DNA of 64,000 nt, taken from contig JBBDNC010000148.1 in the NCBI GenBank assembly GCA_040877875.1, positions 1 to 64,000 on the forward strand, written 5' to 3'. Positions 18,650-26,421 of the stretch are shown here, piece after piece. Below the pieces are notes generated by a model. It was given only the letters and a program-made list of their open reading frames with translations. It did no database searches and was not told the origin of the DNA. Each line of letters opens with the position of its first letter. Position 1 is the stretch's first letter. A program made the translations under genes and the position numbers. This DNA comes from JBBDNC01 sp040877875. GTDB taxonomy: Bacteria; Bacteroidota; Rhodothermia; Balneolales; Balneolaceae.

Positions 18650-18974
18650 AGAAAGTTAATTTAAATTTCAATTGTCGGGAATGACGTCCGGACATCATCT
18701 GTTTTTGATGAGTAAAACATTGATTAAATTAGAGTGAGTGGTTATGGGTTGTCGTTTTCAAAAAATAACTCGACGAGGCCCTATTGAGGCGCTAAGTTTA
18801 TATGGATATCGAATTCACTGCTTTTGTCTCTTGTGGTCTTGAAAGGCCCATACTTTTTATGGTTACTTTTGTAGAAATTTACTATTTAATAAAGAGTAAT
18901 AAAATTGCACATACGGGATTTTATTCCTGAGATTTAACTGCGAATTATAAACCTTGATTTAAATTATCCCGAAT
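18650..18974. other. 325-base divergent intergenic region
   Basis: Lies between the PorV/PorQ-like gene (minus) and the winged-helix gene (plus). AT-rich towards the right end, with a promoter candidate at 18839-18871. I see no open reading frame or structured RNA here. Confidence 0.5.
18839..18871 (+). promoter_or_regulatory. Candidate promoter for the winged-helix gene
   Basis: TACTTTTG (18864-18871) matches TAnnTTTG exactly; a TTG (18839-18841) lies 22 bases upstream, slightly farther than the usual spacing. The gene starts about 100 bases downstream. Confidence 0.3.
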
Positions 18975-19619
18975 ATGAGTACTCAACGCAATTCCGTATC
19001 CCCGAGGAGAGCCAAAATTATTGAGGTTCTGGAAGAAGCCGGTGAAGCCCTCCAGATCCGTGAGATTGTAGATCGAACGGGGATGGATTATAACAATGCA
19101 CGAAGTGCGCTCTCGGAAATGACAACCATGAACCTGCTGGCACGAGTCCACCGGGGAGTTTACGATCTACCTGCCCGGGTGGAAAAAAGGGACATGGAAT
19201 CGCCGGAGCATCCGCTGCATAAGATTCTGCTTAATCAGCAAATTCTCAAGGTGTTGCTGAATATCGTAATCACCAACAAGGCATTGATGGAAGCACTTCT
19301 GTTAGGCCAACAGGAAATCATCCGCGCAATCCGGCTAATCAGTCCGGAAACAGAGGAGGGAGAAGAGGCGATCAAGAACCTGGAGGAAATTTTTGCAAAA
19401 CGAGTAGAATGGCATTTCGATATCGCTGCAGAACAGGTTGCCGAACAGTACACTAAATTGCCCGAAGAGGTCTTTGATGTTCTTGTTGCGCCACTTGCGA
19501 GAGACTCAGACGGGCAGGCTTCTCACACTCTCTCAATGTTTCGTAAAAAGGGTAAGTCAAACAAGAAAAAGAGCAGTGAAAGGAATCCCGATTCTAAAAA
19601 ACCCAATGAGACGACTTAG
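18975..19619 (+). CDS. Winged-helix DNA-binding domain protein of unknown function
   Basis: 214 residues. Residues about 10-70 look like a winged helix-turn-helix: a first helix RRAKIIEVLEEAGE, then LQIREIVDRTGMDYNNARSALSEM as the HTH with recognition helix, and LARVHRGVYDLP as the wing. The middle (about 80-180) is helical and does not resemble any domain I recognise. The tail is strongly basic and Ser/Lys-rich (KKGKSNKKKSSER), likely disordered and possibly nucleic-acid binding. It stands alone, with a gap of over 300 bases on each side. A role as regulator of the adjacent DUF5916 gene is possible but unproven. Confidence 0.65.
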   Translation: MSTQRNSVSPRRAKIIEVLEEAGEALQIREIVDRTGMDYNNARSALSEMTTMNLLARVHRGVYDLPARVEKRDMESPEHPLHKILLNQQILKVLLNIVITNKALMEALLLGQQEIIRAIRLISPETEEGEEAIKNLEEIFAKRVEWHFDIAAEQVAEQYTKLPEEVFDVLVAPLARDSDGQASHTLSMFRKKGKSNKKKSSERNPDSKKPNETT

Positions 19620-19887
19620 TCTTGGGATGAAAGTGTTCTCAGCTTGATTGAACCTGGGTACTAGGTATTTACATATCTGCTGGCCCTCTGTATGCCTTCC
19701 ATCTAAATATTCGGGCAGCTATCCTCCAACCACGATCCGGTTACGATTCCATCCAGTCTTTTACCCGTTGTGTAGATCTCTCACATGCTCTCCTTGTAAA
19801 TACGCAGCAATTTATTAAAAATTTTAAAATTCAAATAACAAGAAAGCAAAAAAGTACTGCACGTTTTGTTGGAATGGCTTTTTTATG

Positions 19888-19914
19888 TTTATAACGTCAC
19901 TCTCTTGTTATAAA
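19888..19914. promoter_or_regulatory. Operator-like palindrome, copy 1 (TTTATAAC-N11-GTTATAAA)
   Basis: Perfect 8-base arms TTTATAAC (19888-19895) and GTTATAAA (19907-19914) around an 11-base centre that starts GTCAC. Same motif 32 bases downstream. Length, symmetry and placement suit a dimeric regulator. Confidence 0.6.
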
Positions 19915-19921
19915 ATGATTC

Positions 19922-19944
19922 AATAACGTCACCTACTTGTTATG
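19922..19944. promoter_or_regulatory. Operator-like palindrome, copy 2 (ATAAC-N11-GTTAT)
   Basis: ATAACGTCAC and TTGTTAT (19923-19943) repeat copy 1 with changes only in the centre. The 32-base centre spacing is three helical turns, so two dimers could bind on the same DNA face. The DUF5916 start codon is 108 bases downstream. Confidence 0.6.
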
Positions 19945-20051
19945 ATAATTAAAATGATCTATATTCATCATCATTCAAAATCAGCTATTTAACTTCTTTC
20001 AAAACCTGGTAGAAATTTTGGGGACAGGGTTCGGGAGTATTCATTGTCAAA

Positions 20052-22265
20052 ATGCTCATGGTGTTATTTCTTGCATTCACTTTTGGTTTTATTCTATTCC
20101 AGCCTTTTTCACAACTCTATGCGCAAGATAGGTCGGACCCGGTAAAACTGACAAGGATTAACAACCAGGTCAACATGGACGGTTATACCAATGAACCTTT
20201 CTGGGATTCCATTCAACCGCTTCCGCTTGTGTCGTATGAGCCGGTTGGGGGACTTCCGCCGTCTGAAGAAACGGAAGTTCGGATCGCCTACGACGACAAT
20301 TATATCTATGCTTCCTTACGAGCCTACGATTCTGAACCTTCGGAGATCCGAATCAATTCACTTTACCGGGACCGCCTTAGCGGAGACGACCTGTTTCACA
20401 TTCTGCTTGATACCTATAATGACAATGAATCGGCCGTTGCGTTTACTATTACTCCGGCCGGCGTTAAAAGAGATGCGACGATTTCGAACGACGGGGAAGG
20501 CCCGAATGCACTGAATGCAGATTTTAATACGTATTGGGATGTAGCCACCCGTGTTGATGAGAGGGGGTGGTTTGCAGAAATACGGATTCCGTTTTCAAGC
20601 CTTGGGTTTCAGGATGAGGACGGACATGTGAGAATGGGGCTCTACGTCCAGCGGGGAATTTCACGGAAAAACGAAAGAATCACTTTCCCTGAAGTTCCAC
20701 CGAATATCGCCCGTGCTTATTTTAAGCCATCACTCGCTCAAAAGGTTGATTTTGAGGAAATTTATAGCAGCCGTCCTCTTCATATCACTCCCTATCTCAG
20801 GGGAGGATTCGAACAGGAGTACAGGTTAAATGAAACTCAAGACAATTATTCAAGAAAAGATATCCGGGAACTTGAAGCCGGTTTTGATATTAAGTACGGG
20901 ATTTCCAATAATATGACACTTGATCTCACCGTCAACACGGATTTTGCACAGGTTGAAGCCGATGATCAACAGGTAAATCTTACCCGGTTTAACTTGTTCT
21001 TTCCGGAAAAGCGTCAGTTTTTCCAGGAGCGCTCCGGTGTGTTTGAATTCAATACCGGCGGTAACGGAAGGCTCTATCAAAGCCGGCGCATTGGACTGAC
21101 CGATGAGGGCGAACAGGTAAGAATTCTTGCAGGGGCACGGTTGACCGGCCGAATCGGTGAATGGGACCTCGGTTTCCTGAATATGCAAACCGACCGGTAC
21201 CAGGGCATGCCGGGTGAAAATTTTGGAGTGTTCAGGCTCAGACGTACACTCTTTAACCCCTATTCGTATGCAGGTGCAATGATTACTTCCCGTTTGGATG
21301 CGGAAGGATCTTATAATGTCGGTTACGGCTTTGACGGGTCCATTCGTTTAAAAGAGGATGACTATTTGAGTTATGCCCTGGCACAAACCGTTGATGAGGA
21401 AAAAGATCTGTCTTTTTCCTCAACTACAAGATTCCGTTTGGGCCTGGAACGCCGTTCACGGGAGGGGTTTGCTTATCAGACGGAGATCAGCCGGTCGGGG
21501 GATGCTTATAATCCGGAGAGTGGATTCGTACCGCGTATTGATTATTTCCGGGTTGGCCAGGGATTCCGGTATGGCTGGTTGCCGGGCAGTGAGTCTCCCT
21601 TGCTCTGGCATTCCATTCAAATGAAAGGGGCTGTTTTCTGGCGGACTACAACCGGTCGTCTCGAGTCTGTGGAGATCGGCCCTGTATGGGAGGCAACAAC
21701 TAAACCCGGTGCACAGATTCAGGCAAGTCTGACATGGCATTACGAAGATATCCCCGAACCCTTCCGGTTGTTGAGTCGAACAACTATTCCGGCTGGGACC
21801 TATAAATTCTTCAGGGGAGTAGCCGGCTATCAAATTGCATCCAGCCGGCTGATACGCGCTCAACTGGAAGTGGATACGGGGACTTTCTATGGGGGGTGGA
21901 GAACCACTCTGGATTTCTCTCCGACCTGGAATGTATCGAGACACCTGGAGCTCGAGGCCTCATATCTCTATAACCTGGTCAATGTTGTTTCAACCGAGGA
22001 TTGGTTTGCAGCGCATGTCGGACAGCTCAAAATTCGTACAGCCCTGAATACAAAATTGTCGACTCATGCATTTTTACAGTTTAACTCTACAGCGGATCTC
22101 ATAGCTGCTAATGTCCGCTTTCGATATAACATCCGCGACGGAAACGACCTCTGGATTGTCTACAATGAAGGAGTCCATACACATCGGGATCGTATGGAAC
22201 CGAGATTACCTTTTACGGACGCCAGAACCATCATGATAAAATATACCCATACCTTTCATCGATAA
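20052..22265 (+). CDS. CBM9-like / DUF5916 outer-membrane protein
   Basis: 737 residues with a signal peptide ending QLYAQDRSD. Residues about 30-220 resemble a family 9 carbohydrate-binding/DOMON-like beta sandwich (NMDGYTNEPFWDSI; GRGW-like WFAEIRIPFSSLGF). The remainder is DUF5916, with FFPEKRQFFQER and a long series of amphipathic strands ending in HTFHR, consistent with an outer-membrane barrel. This architecture is common in Bacteroidota-group genomes; its role is not established, though ligand or polymer binding at the surface is likely. Tandem palindromes upstream suggest specific regulation. Confidence 0.82.
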   Translation: MLMVLFLAFTFGFILFQPFSQLYAQDRSDPVKLTRINNQVNMDGYTNEPFWDSIQPLPLVSYEPVGGLPPSEETEVRIAYDDNYIYASLRAYDSEPSEIRINSLYRDRLSGDDLFHILLDTYNDNESAVAFTITPAGVKRDATISNDGEGPNALNADFNTYWDVATRVDERGWFAEIRIPFSSLGFQDEDGHVRMGLYVQRGISRKNERITFPEVPPNIARAYFKPSLAQKVDFEEIYSSRPLHITPYLRGGFEQEYRLNETQDNYSRKDIRELEAGFDIKYGISNNMTLDLTVNTDFAQVEADDQQVNLTRFNLFFPEKRQFFQERSGVFEFNTGGNGRLYQSRRIGLTDEGEQVRILAGARLTGRIGEWDLGFLNMQTDRYQGMPGENFGVFRLRRTLFNPYSYAGAMITSRLDAEGSYNVGYGFDGSIRLKEDDYLSYALAQTVDEEKDLSFSSTTRFRLGLERRSREGFAYQTEISRSGDAYNPESGFVPRIDYFRVGQGFRYGWLPGSESPLLWHSIQMKGAVFWRTTTGRLESVEIGPVWEATTKPGAQIQASLTWHYEDIPEPFRLLSRTTIPAGTYKFFRGVAGYQIASSRLIRAQLEVDTGTFYGGWRTTLDFSPTWNVSRHLELEASYLYNLVNVVSTEDWFAAHVGQLKIRTALNTKLSTHAFLQFNSTADLIAANVRFRYNIRDGNDLWIVYNEGVHTHRDRMEPRLPFTDARTIMIKYTHTFHR

Positions 22266-22582
22266 TGTCAACTGTCTGAAAAGACGACTGATAACGGGTC
22301 GTTACATGTTGGTGACATGTTATGATAATTCTGATAAATTTCTTAAAATATCATCCAGTGTCTGGAAATGGATGGACAGGTAAAATAAGATTCGGAGATG
22401 TAACTTGAATTGTAGTTATAAGGCTGGATTCGGTATTCAGTAGTTGGTTTTGAAATTCGTACAAGGGTTTTCAGGACCCGGGCTTTGAAGTAAATGGAGG
22501 ATGTTTCTTTGAAACCTGACGGCTTTGAATTTGAAGGGCTTATTTATAAATAACCAAATAACAATCTTATTCTTATAAGTAT
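22266..22582. other. 317-base intergenic region with a half-match to the tandem operators
   Basis: Between the DUF5916 gene and the CcdA-like gene. ATAAC (22291-22295), GTTAC (22301-22305) and ATGTTATGATAATT (22317-22330) recall the palindromes at 19888-19944; the last block is 13 of 14 identical to 19937-19950. No gene or terminator is evident. Confidence 0.45.
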
Positions 22583-23542
22583 ATGGATCAAAATAAAGAT
22601 ACTTCACAGGTACACGAAGATTCGTTTTTAAAACATTACAAAACAAGAAAGCGGCTGTTTTTGGGTTTTCTTTTCCTTGTGATCGGTGTGCTGATTGCAG
22701 GCTTCTGGAACTATCACCTTGTGGACGGATTCGGCCGTGATTTCGTTGCCGGACGCACGATTGGCGACACAGGGGCCCTCGCAGGCAGCTATGGGGAAAA
22801 CGGAGGCGGTTTCGGTTTTATTTTTGCTGCCATAGCCGGCCTCGCAGCTACTTTTACAGCATGTAATTGCGTGGCATTTGCCATGATTCCCGGTTTGGTG
22901 TGCTCAACCGACAGCAGGGAGTCAACCCGCAAATCGGCTCTCCGGGCTATTCTTGCTTTTGTAACCCCGGTACTTTTGGTAGGGGCGGCTTATGGTATTT
23001 TTATCGGATTCCTGGGTCCTGAGGGAGTCGCTGCGATTAATGAACGCCCCGTGCGAATTGCACAGGCACAGACTGTCTTCTCTGTGATTGGCATGATCAT
23101 GATCTTCTGGGGCTTTTTGGAGCTCGGATTTTTCAAAAGACTTACACAACGTTTATCTCCTCTGACTCGTGAATTCTTCAGTGCATCGACTACCAAAGCG
23201 ACCCTTCTCGGATTTCTTGTAGGGCTTTTTGCTGTCGGCAGGCCCTTTCCCGTCTTCAGGGAATTTTTGACCTATGCGGCAACAGCCCAAAGCCCGACCT
23301 ATGGGGCTGCCGTCATGATGATTCATGGACTCGGACAAATATTAGTGCTTCTCTCTTTGTTTTTTCTTCTCATCTGGTTCGCCGGCAGCCGGATGATGCG
23401 ATGGGCTTCAGAAAAACCACACCAACCCAGAATGGTAACGGCTCTTGCCCTTCTGGGAGGCGGGGCCTACTTTGTATTTTATTGGGGGCTTGCCTTCATC
23501 TACGATATCGGTCGATGGGGATTTAAACTCGGATGGTATTAA
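22583..23542 (+). CDS. Polytopic membrane protein, DsbD/CcdA-like
   Basis: 319 residues with about seven predicted membrane helices. The segment FTACNCVAFAMIPGLVC (Cys 94, 96 and 107) resembles the first cysteine-bearing helix of the DsbD/CcdA thiol-electron transporters. The internal repeat equivalent, GLFAVGRPFPVFREFL, keeps the glycine/proline pattern but has no cysteine. CcdA/DsbD proteins use a pair of cysteines, one per repeat, so this protein either uses another chemistry (metal or cofactor handling) or is a divergent relative. No thioredoxin-like or cytochrome c gene is adjacent. Assignment is by motif resemblance only. Confidence 0.55.
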   Translation: MDQNKDTSQVHEDSFLKHYKTRKRLFLGFLFLVIGVLIAGFWNYHLVDGFGRDFVAGRTIGDTGALAGSYGENGGGFGFIFAAIAGLAATFTACNCVAFAMIPGLVCSTDSRESTRKSALRAILAFVTPVLLVGAAYGIFIGFLGPEGVAAINERPVRIAQAQTVFSVIGMIMIFWGFLELGFFKRLTQRLSPLTREFFSASTTKATLLGFLVGLFAVGRPFPVFREFLTYAATAQSPTYGAAVMMIHGLGQILVLLSLFFLLIWFAGSRMMRWASEKPHQPRMVTALALLGGGAYFVFYWGLAFIYDIGRWGFKLGWY

Positions 23543-23625
23543 ATCAGTGTTCAGGTGAGTGATGGCACCGGGAATAAGAGGGACTTCGGTGGTGAGAATA
23601 TCAGCTTTCGTCACTCTGTATTCTA

Positions 23626-23641
23626 TCCGCCGGTTGGCAGA
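23626..23641. repeat. Decayed copy of the TCCGCC-GGCGGA palindrome
   Basis: tccgccggttggcaga differs from the 3504-3519 copy at two positions. It lies in the spacer before the trp leader, again outside any gene. Confidence 0.4.
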
Positions 23642-23649
23642 TGGCAGAC

Positions 23650-23680
23650 TTTGTTCAGGATAAAATAGGGATTGCTTTTC
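23650..23680 (+). promoter_or_regulatory. Candidate trp operon promoter
   Basis: TTTG (23650-23653) followed after exactly 19 bases by TGCTTTTC (23673-23680), two mismatches from TAnnTTTG. It would start transcription about 20 bases before the leader peptide. Weak on sequence alone, favoured by position. Confidence 0.3.
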
Positions 23681-23709
23681 GTTGCCGGTTCTCATAGTTT
23701 CCTTCTGTC

Positions 23710-23760
23710 ATGAAAATCAATTCAGTTCATATCGTCTGGTGGTGGCCGGCTATTATATAA
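23710..23760 (+). CDS. trpL: trp operon leader peptide with three tandem Trp codons
   Basis: A 16-codon reading frame, MKINSVHIVWWWPAII, runs from ATG 23710 to TAA 23758-23760. Three consecutive TGG codons lie at 23737-23745. Tryptophan is the rarest amino acid, so three in a row in a 16-residue peptide just before trpE is very unlikely by chance. Its end overlaps the first RNA hairpin of the attenuator, so ribosome position decides which hairpin forms. Like most genes here it has no clear Shine-Dalgarno. Its product presumably has no function beyond being translated. Confidence 0.88.
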   Translation: MKINSVHIVWWWPAII

Positions 23761-23849
23761 CCGGCAGTGGGCATGCTATGAACAAGTGAATTGGACGATC
23801 GATTAAATCTTTTTTAAACCCGCTGCAGATGTCTGGAGCGGGTTTTTTT
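23745..23849 (+). promoter_or_regulatory. Tryptophan attenuator (alternative antiterminator and terminator hairpins)
   Basis: Three exclusive pairings are visible. Segment 1 (23745-23753) pairs with segment 2 (23757-23765), 8 of 9 pairs, overlapping the last leader codons. Segment GCAGTGGG (23764-23771) pairs with CCCGCTGC (23819-23826), eight pairs including one G-U: the antiterminator. AAACCCGCT (23816-23824) pairs with AGCGGGTTT (23837-23845) followed by a T-tract: the terminator. A ribosome stalled on the TGG codons would cover segment 1, freeing the antiterminator; fast translation in high Trp would allow the terminator. Confidence 0.88.
23816..23849 (+). terminator. Intrinsic terminator of the trp leader
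   Basis: Perfect 9-base stem AAACCCGCT / AGCGGGTTT, 12-base loop, then a run of T ending at 23849. It lies 19 bases before the trpE start codon, so it can only act on a leader transcript or on readthrough from upstream. Confidence 0.85.
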
Positions 23850-23868
23850 ATTTTATGATCCTCTACAT

Positions 23869-25338
23869 ATGAATTTTCAGGAATTTCAAAAACTGGCTGA
23901 AACTTACAATGCGATTCCGGTCAGCCGCCGCTTGTTGGCGGATGTCATGACGCCGGTCTCCGTTTTTCTTTCGATAAGAGATCAGGCGGATTTCCCGTTT
24001 CTGCTGGAATCCGTAGAAGGCGGAGAACAACTGGCCCGCTATTCATTCCTGGGACGCGATCCCTATCAAGTATTTACATTCGACGGGAAAGACTCCTGGC
24101 TGCAAAGAAACGGACAGACCGAAAAACAGTCCGGATCTTATTTTGACCTTTTGAAAGAGTTGACAAGCTCATTCAAAGAGCCGGATTTACCGGAATTGCC
24201 CCGCCTCACAGGTGGAGCGGTTGGTTTTTCTGCCTATGATACGGTGCGATTGATCGAAGACCTCCCGAATGTGCCGCCAGATGATGTAAACCTTCCCGAA
24301 GCAATTTGGGCATTCTATGATGAAATTGTCGCCTTTGACCATGTCAAACAGCAACTGATACTCATGAAGACGGTCTTTATTGATCCGGAATCGAATTTAA
24401 AAAAAGTATATGATGAGGCACGTCAATCCCTTGACTGCCTTGAAAAGACAGTGAAATCGATTGATTCCTCATCCCGGAATTTTGAATTGGACAAGGATGC
24501 AATTACGAGTAATATAACCAGACCGGATTTTGAACAAATGGTGGACAAGGCGAAATCCCATATCTACGAGGGAGATATCTTTCAGGTTGTTCTTTCCCAA
24601 CGATTTGAAGTTCCCTTTTCGGGAGACAAGTTTATGCTTTACCGGGCATTGAGGATGGTTAATCCTTCTCCCTACCTTTTTTATCTGGAGTTTGACGGTT
24701 TTTCGCTCGTCGGTTCTTCACCGGAAGTTTTGGTCCGGGTACAACAGGAAAAAGTTCATTTGCTGCCGATCGCCGGAACACGTCCACGGGGAAAAGACAG
24801 GGAGGAAGATTTGGCCCTGGAGGAGGATCTGAAGAAGGATCCGAAAGAAGTGGCCGAACATATTATGCTGGTCGACCTCGGCCGGAACGATCTTTCCAGA
24901 GTCTGTAAAGCCGGGAGCGTGAAGCTGGTAAGAAACCAGGTGATTGAACGCTATTCACATGTCATGCATATTGTTTCGGATGTGACCGGAGAACTCGATA
25001 CAGGCAAGACTTCGGTGGATGCCCTGATGCAATGCTTCCCCGCTGGTACGGTCAGCGGGGCTCCTAAAATACGAGCCATGAAAATTATCGATGAAATGGA
25101 ACCGACCAAACGCGGGCCTTATGCGGGAGCCGTTGGATATTTTGATTTTTCCGGCAATATGGATACCTGCATTGCTATACGAACAATGGTGGCGACAGAC
25201 GATAAGGTCTATATTCAGGCCGGGGCCGGGATCGTAGCCGACAGCAATCCGGCCAAAGAATTTGAAGAAACACGAAACAAGGCGGGTGCCCTTATTGATG
25301 CGCTGAGTGTGGCCTTGTCCATTACAGAAGAGAAATGA
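23869..25338 (+). CDS. trpE: Anthranilate synthase component I
   Basis: Converts chorismate plus ammonia (from TrpG) to anthranilate, the committed step to tryptophan. 489 residues. The N-terminal LLESVEGGEQLARYSF carries the LLES motif of the Trp feedback site, so the enzyme is probably also inhibited by tryptophan. The chorismate-binding domain shows VVLSQRFEVPF, LPIAGTRPRGKDREED, LVDLGRNDLSRVC, CFPAGTVSGAPKIRAM and the C-terminal YIQAGAGIVADSNP. The leader peptide and attenuator directly precede it. First structural gene of the trp operon. Confidence 0.96.
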   Translation: MNFQEFQKLAETYNAIPVSRRLLADVMTPVSVFLSIRDQADFPFLLESVEGGEQLARYSFLGRDPYQVFTFDGKDSWLQRNGQTEKQSGSYFDLLKELTSSFKEPDLPELPRLTGGAVGFSAYDTVRLIEDLPNVPPDDVNLPEAIWAFYDEIVAFDHVKQQLILMKTVFIDPESNLKKVYDEARQSLDCLEKTVKSIDSSSRNFELDKDAITSNITRPDFEQMVDKAKSHIYEGDIFQVVLSQRFEVPFSGDKFMLYRALRMVNPSPYLFYLEFDGFSLVGSSPEVLVRVQQEKVHLLPIAGTRPRGKDREEDLALEEDLKKDPKEVAEHIMLVDLGRNDLSRVCKAGSVKLVRNQVIERYSHVMHIVSDVTGELDTGKTSVDALMQCFPAGTVSGAPKIRAMKIIDEMEPTKRGPYAGAVGYFDFSGNMDTCIAIRTMVATDDKVYIQAGAGIVADSNPAKEFEETRNKAGALIDALSVALSITEEK

Positions 25339-25402
25339 ACGTTATTTTTAGGGCAGCGCTTGAGATACCTGCCGGTTTACTAATATCAAAAATGAATACA
25401 GG

Positions 25403-26407
25403 ATGATGACTCAACAGACTCAAACCATACTATCCGGAATCACCCCGTCGGGGAAGCTGCACCTGGGCAATTATTTTGGTGCGATTCACCAGCATATCAG
25501 GATGCAGGAGGAGGGGGATTCCTTTTACTTTATTGCTAACTATCACTCCCTGACAGCCATCAATGACGGAGATGAAATCCGCGAAAATTCAATTGATATC
25601 GCACTTGATTATCTTGCATTGGGCCTGGATCCGGACAAGTGTACGTTTTTCCTCCAATCGGATGTCCCCCAGGTGACGGAGCTATCCTGGATTCTTGGAA
25701 CGTTTTGCCCGGTAAGCCTGATGGAGAAAGGGGTTGCCTATAAGGATAAAGTAGCCCAGGGCCTGAATCCCAACATCGGCCTGTTTACCTATCCGATACT
25801 CCAGGCTGCAGATATTCTGATTTATCATTCCGACCTGGTCCCGGTGGGAAAGGACCAAAAACAGAACATCGAAATTTGCAGGGATCTTGCTGCCAAATTC
25901 AATTATAACTACCATGGCGAATACCTGAAAATTCCAGAAGAATACATTGTGGAAGCTGTAGCAGTAGTTCCCGGAATAGACGGACGTAAAATGAGTAAAT
26001 CTTATCAGAACACGATTGGTATCTTTGATGAAGGCAAGACCCTGAAGAAGAAGGTGATGTCAATTGAAACCGACTCGACTCCACTGGAGGCCCCGAAAGA
26101 CCCTGACAAATGTCATGTATTTGCCCTGATCAGATTGTTTGCGGATAACGAAAAACAAAAGGAAATTGCACAGAAATACCGCGCCGGCGGGTATGGATAC
26201 GGACACGCTAAAAAAGAACTTCTCGGTTTTATATCAAGCTATTTTGAAGAAGCCAGGGAGAAACGAAGCAAGCTGGCGGAAGATCCGGACTATGTTTATG
26301 ATGTTCTTCGAGAAGGAGGCAGAAAAGCTCGTCAACGGGCGGAATCGGTCATGGAACCGATACGTGAGGTGACCGGAATTCTTAGAAATTTTAAATTTTC
26401 CATTTAG
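25403..26407 (+). CDS. trpS: Tryptophanyl-tRNA synthetase
   Basis: Class Ic aminoacyl-tRNA synthetase. The HIGH-type signature is PSGKLHLGNYFG near residue 16-27 and the KMSKS signature is GRKMSKSYQN. 334 residues is standard for the bacterial enzyme. It lies 64 bases after trpE and 14 before trpG, in the middle of the biosynthetic operon and behind the Trp attenuator, so charging capacity and synthesis of tryptophan would rise together. Another trpS elsewhere in the genome cannot be excluded. Confidence 0.96.
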   Translation: MMTQQTQTILSGITPSGKLHLGNYFGAIHQHIRMQEEGDSFYFIANYHSLTAINDGDEIRENSIDIALDYLALGLDPDKCTFFLQSDVPQVTELSWILGTFCPVSLMEKGVAYKDKVAQGLNPNIGLFTYPILQAADILIYHSDLVPVGKDQKQNIEICRDLAAKFNYNYHGEYLKIPEEYIVEAVAVVPGIDGRKMSKSYQNTIGIFDEGKTLKKKVMSIETDSTPLEAPKDPDKCHVFALIRLFADNEKQKEIAQKYRAGGYGYGHAKKELLGFISSYFEEAREKRSKLAEDPDYVYDVLREGGRKARQRAESVMEPIREVTGILRNFKFSI

Positions 26408-26421
26408 AAAAAAGCGGTCCT

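Larger units (their letters stand above)
19620..20051. other. 432-base intergenic region with tandem operator-like sites
   Basis: Between the winged-helix gene and the DUF5916 gene, both plus. It contains two near-identical ATAAC-N11-GTTAT palindromes at 19888-19944. Otherwise AT-rich with no recognisable gene. Confidence 0.6.
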
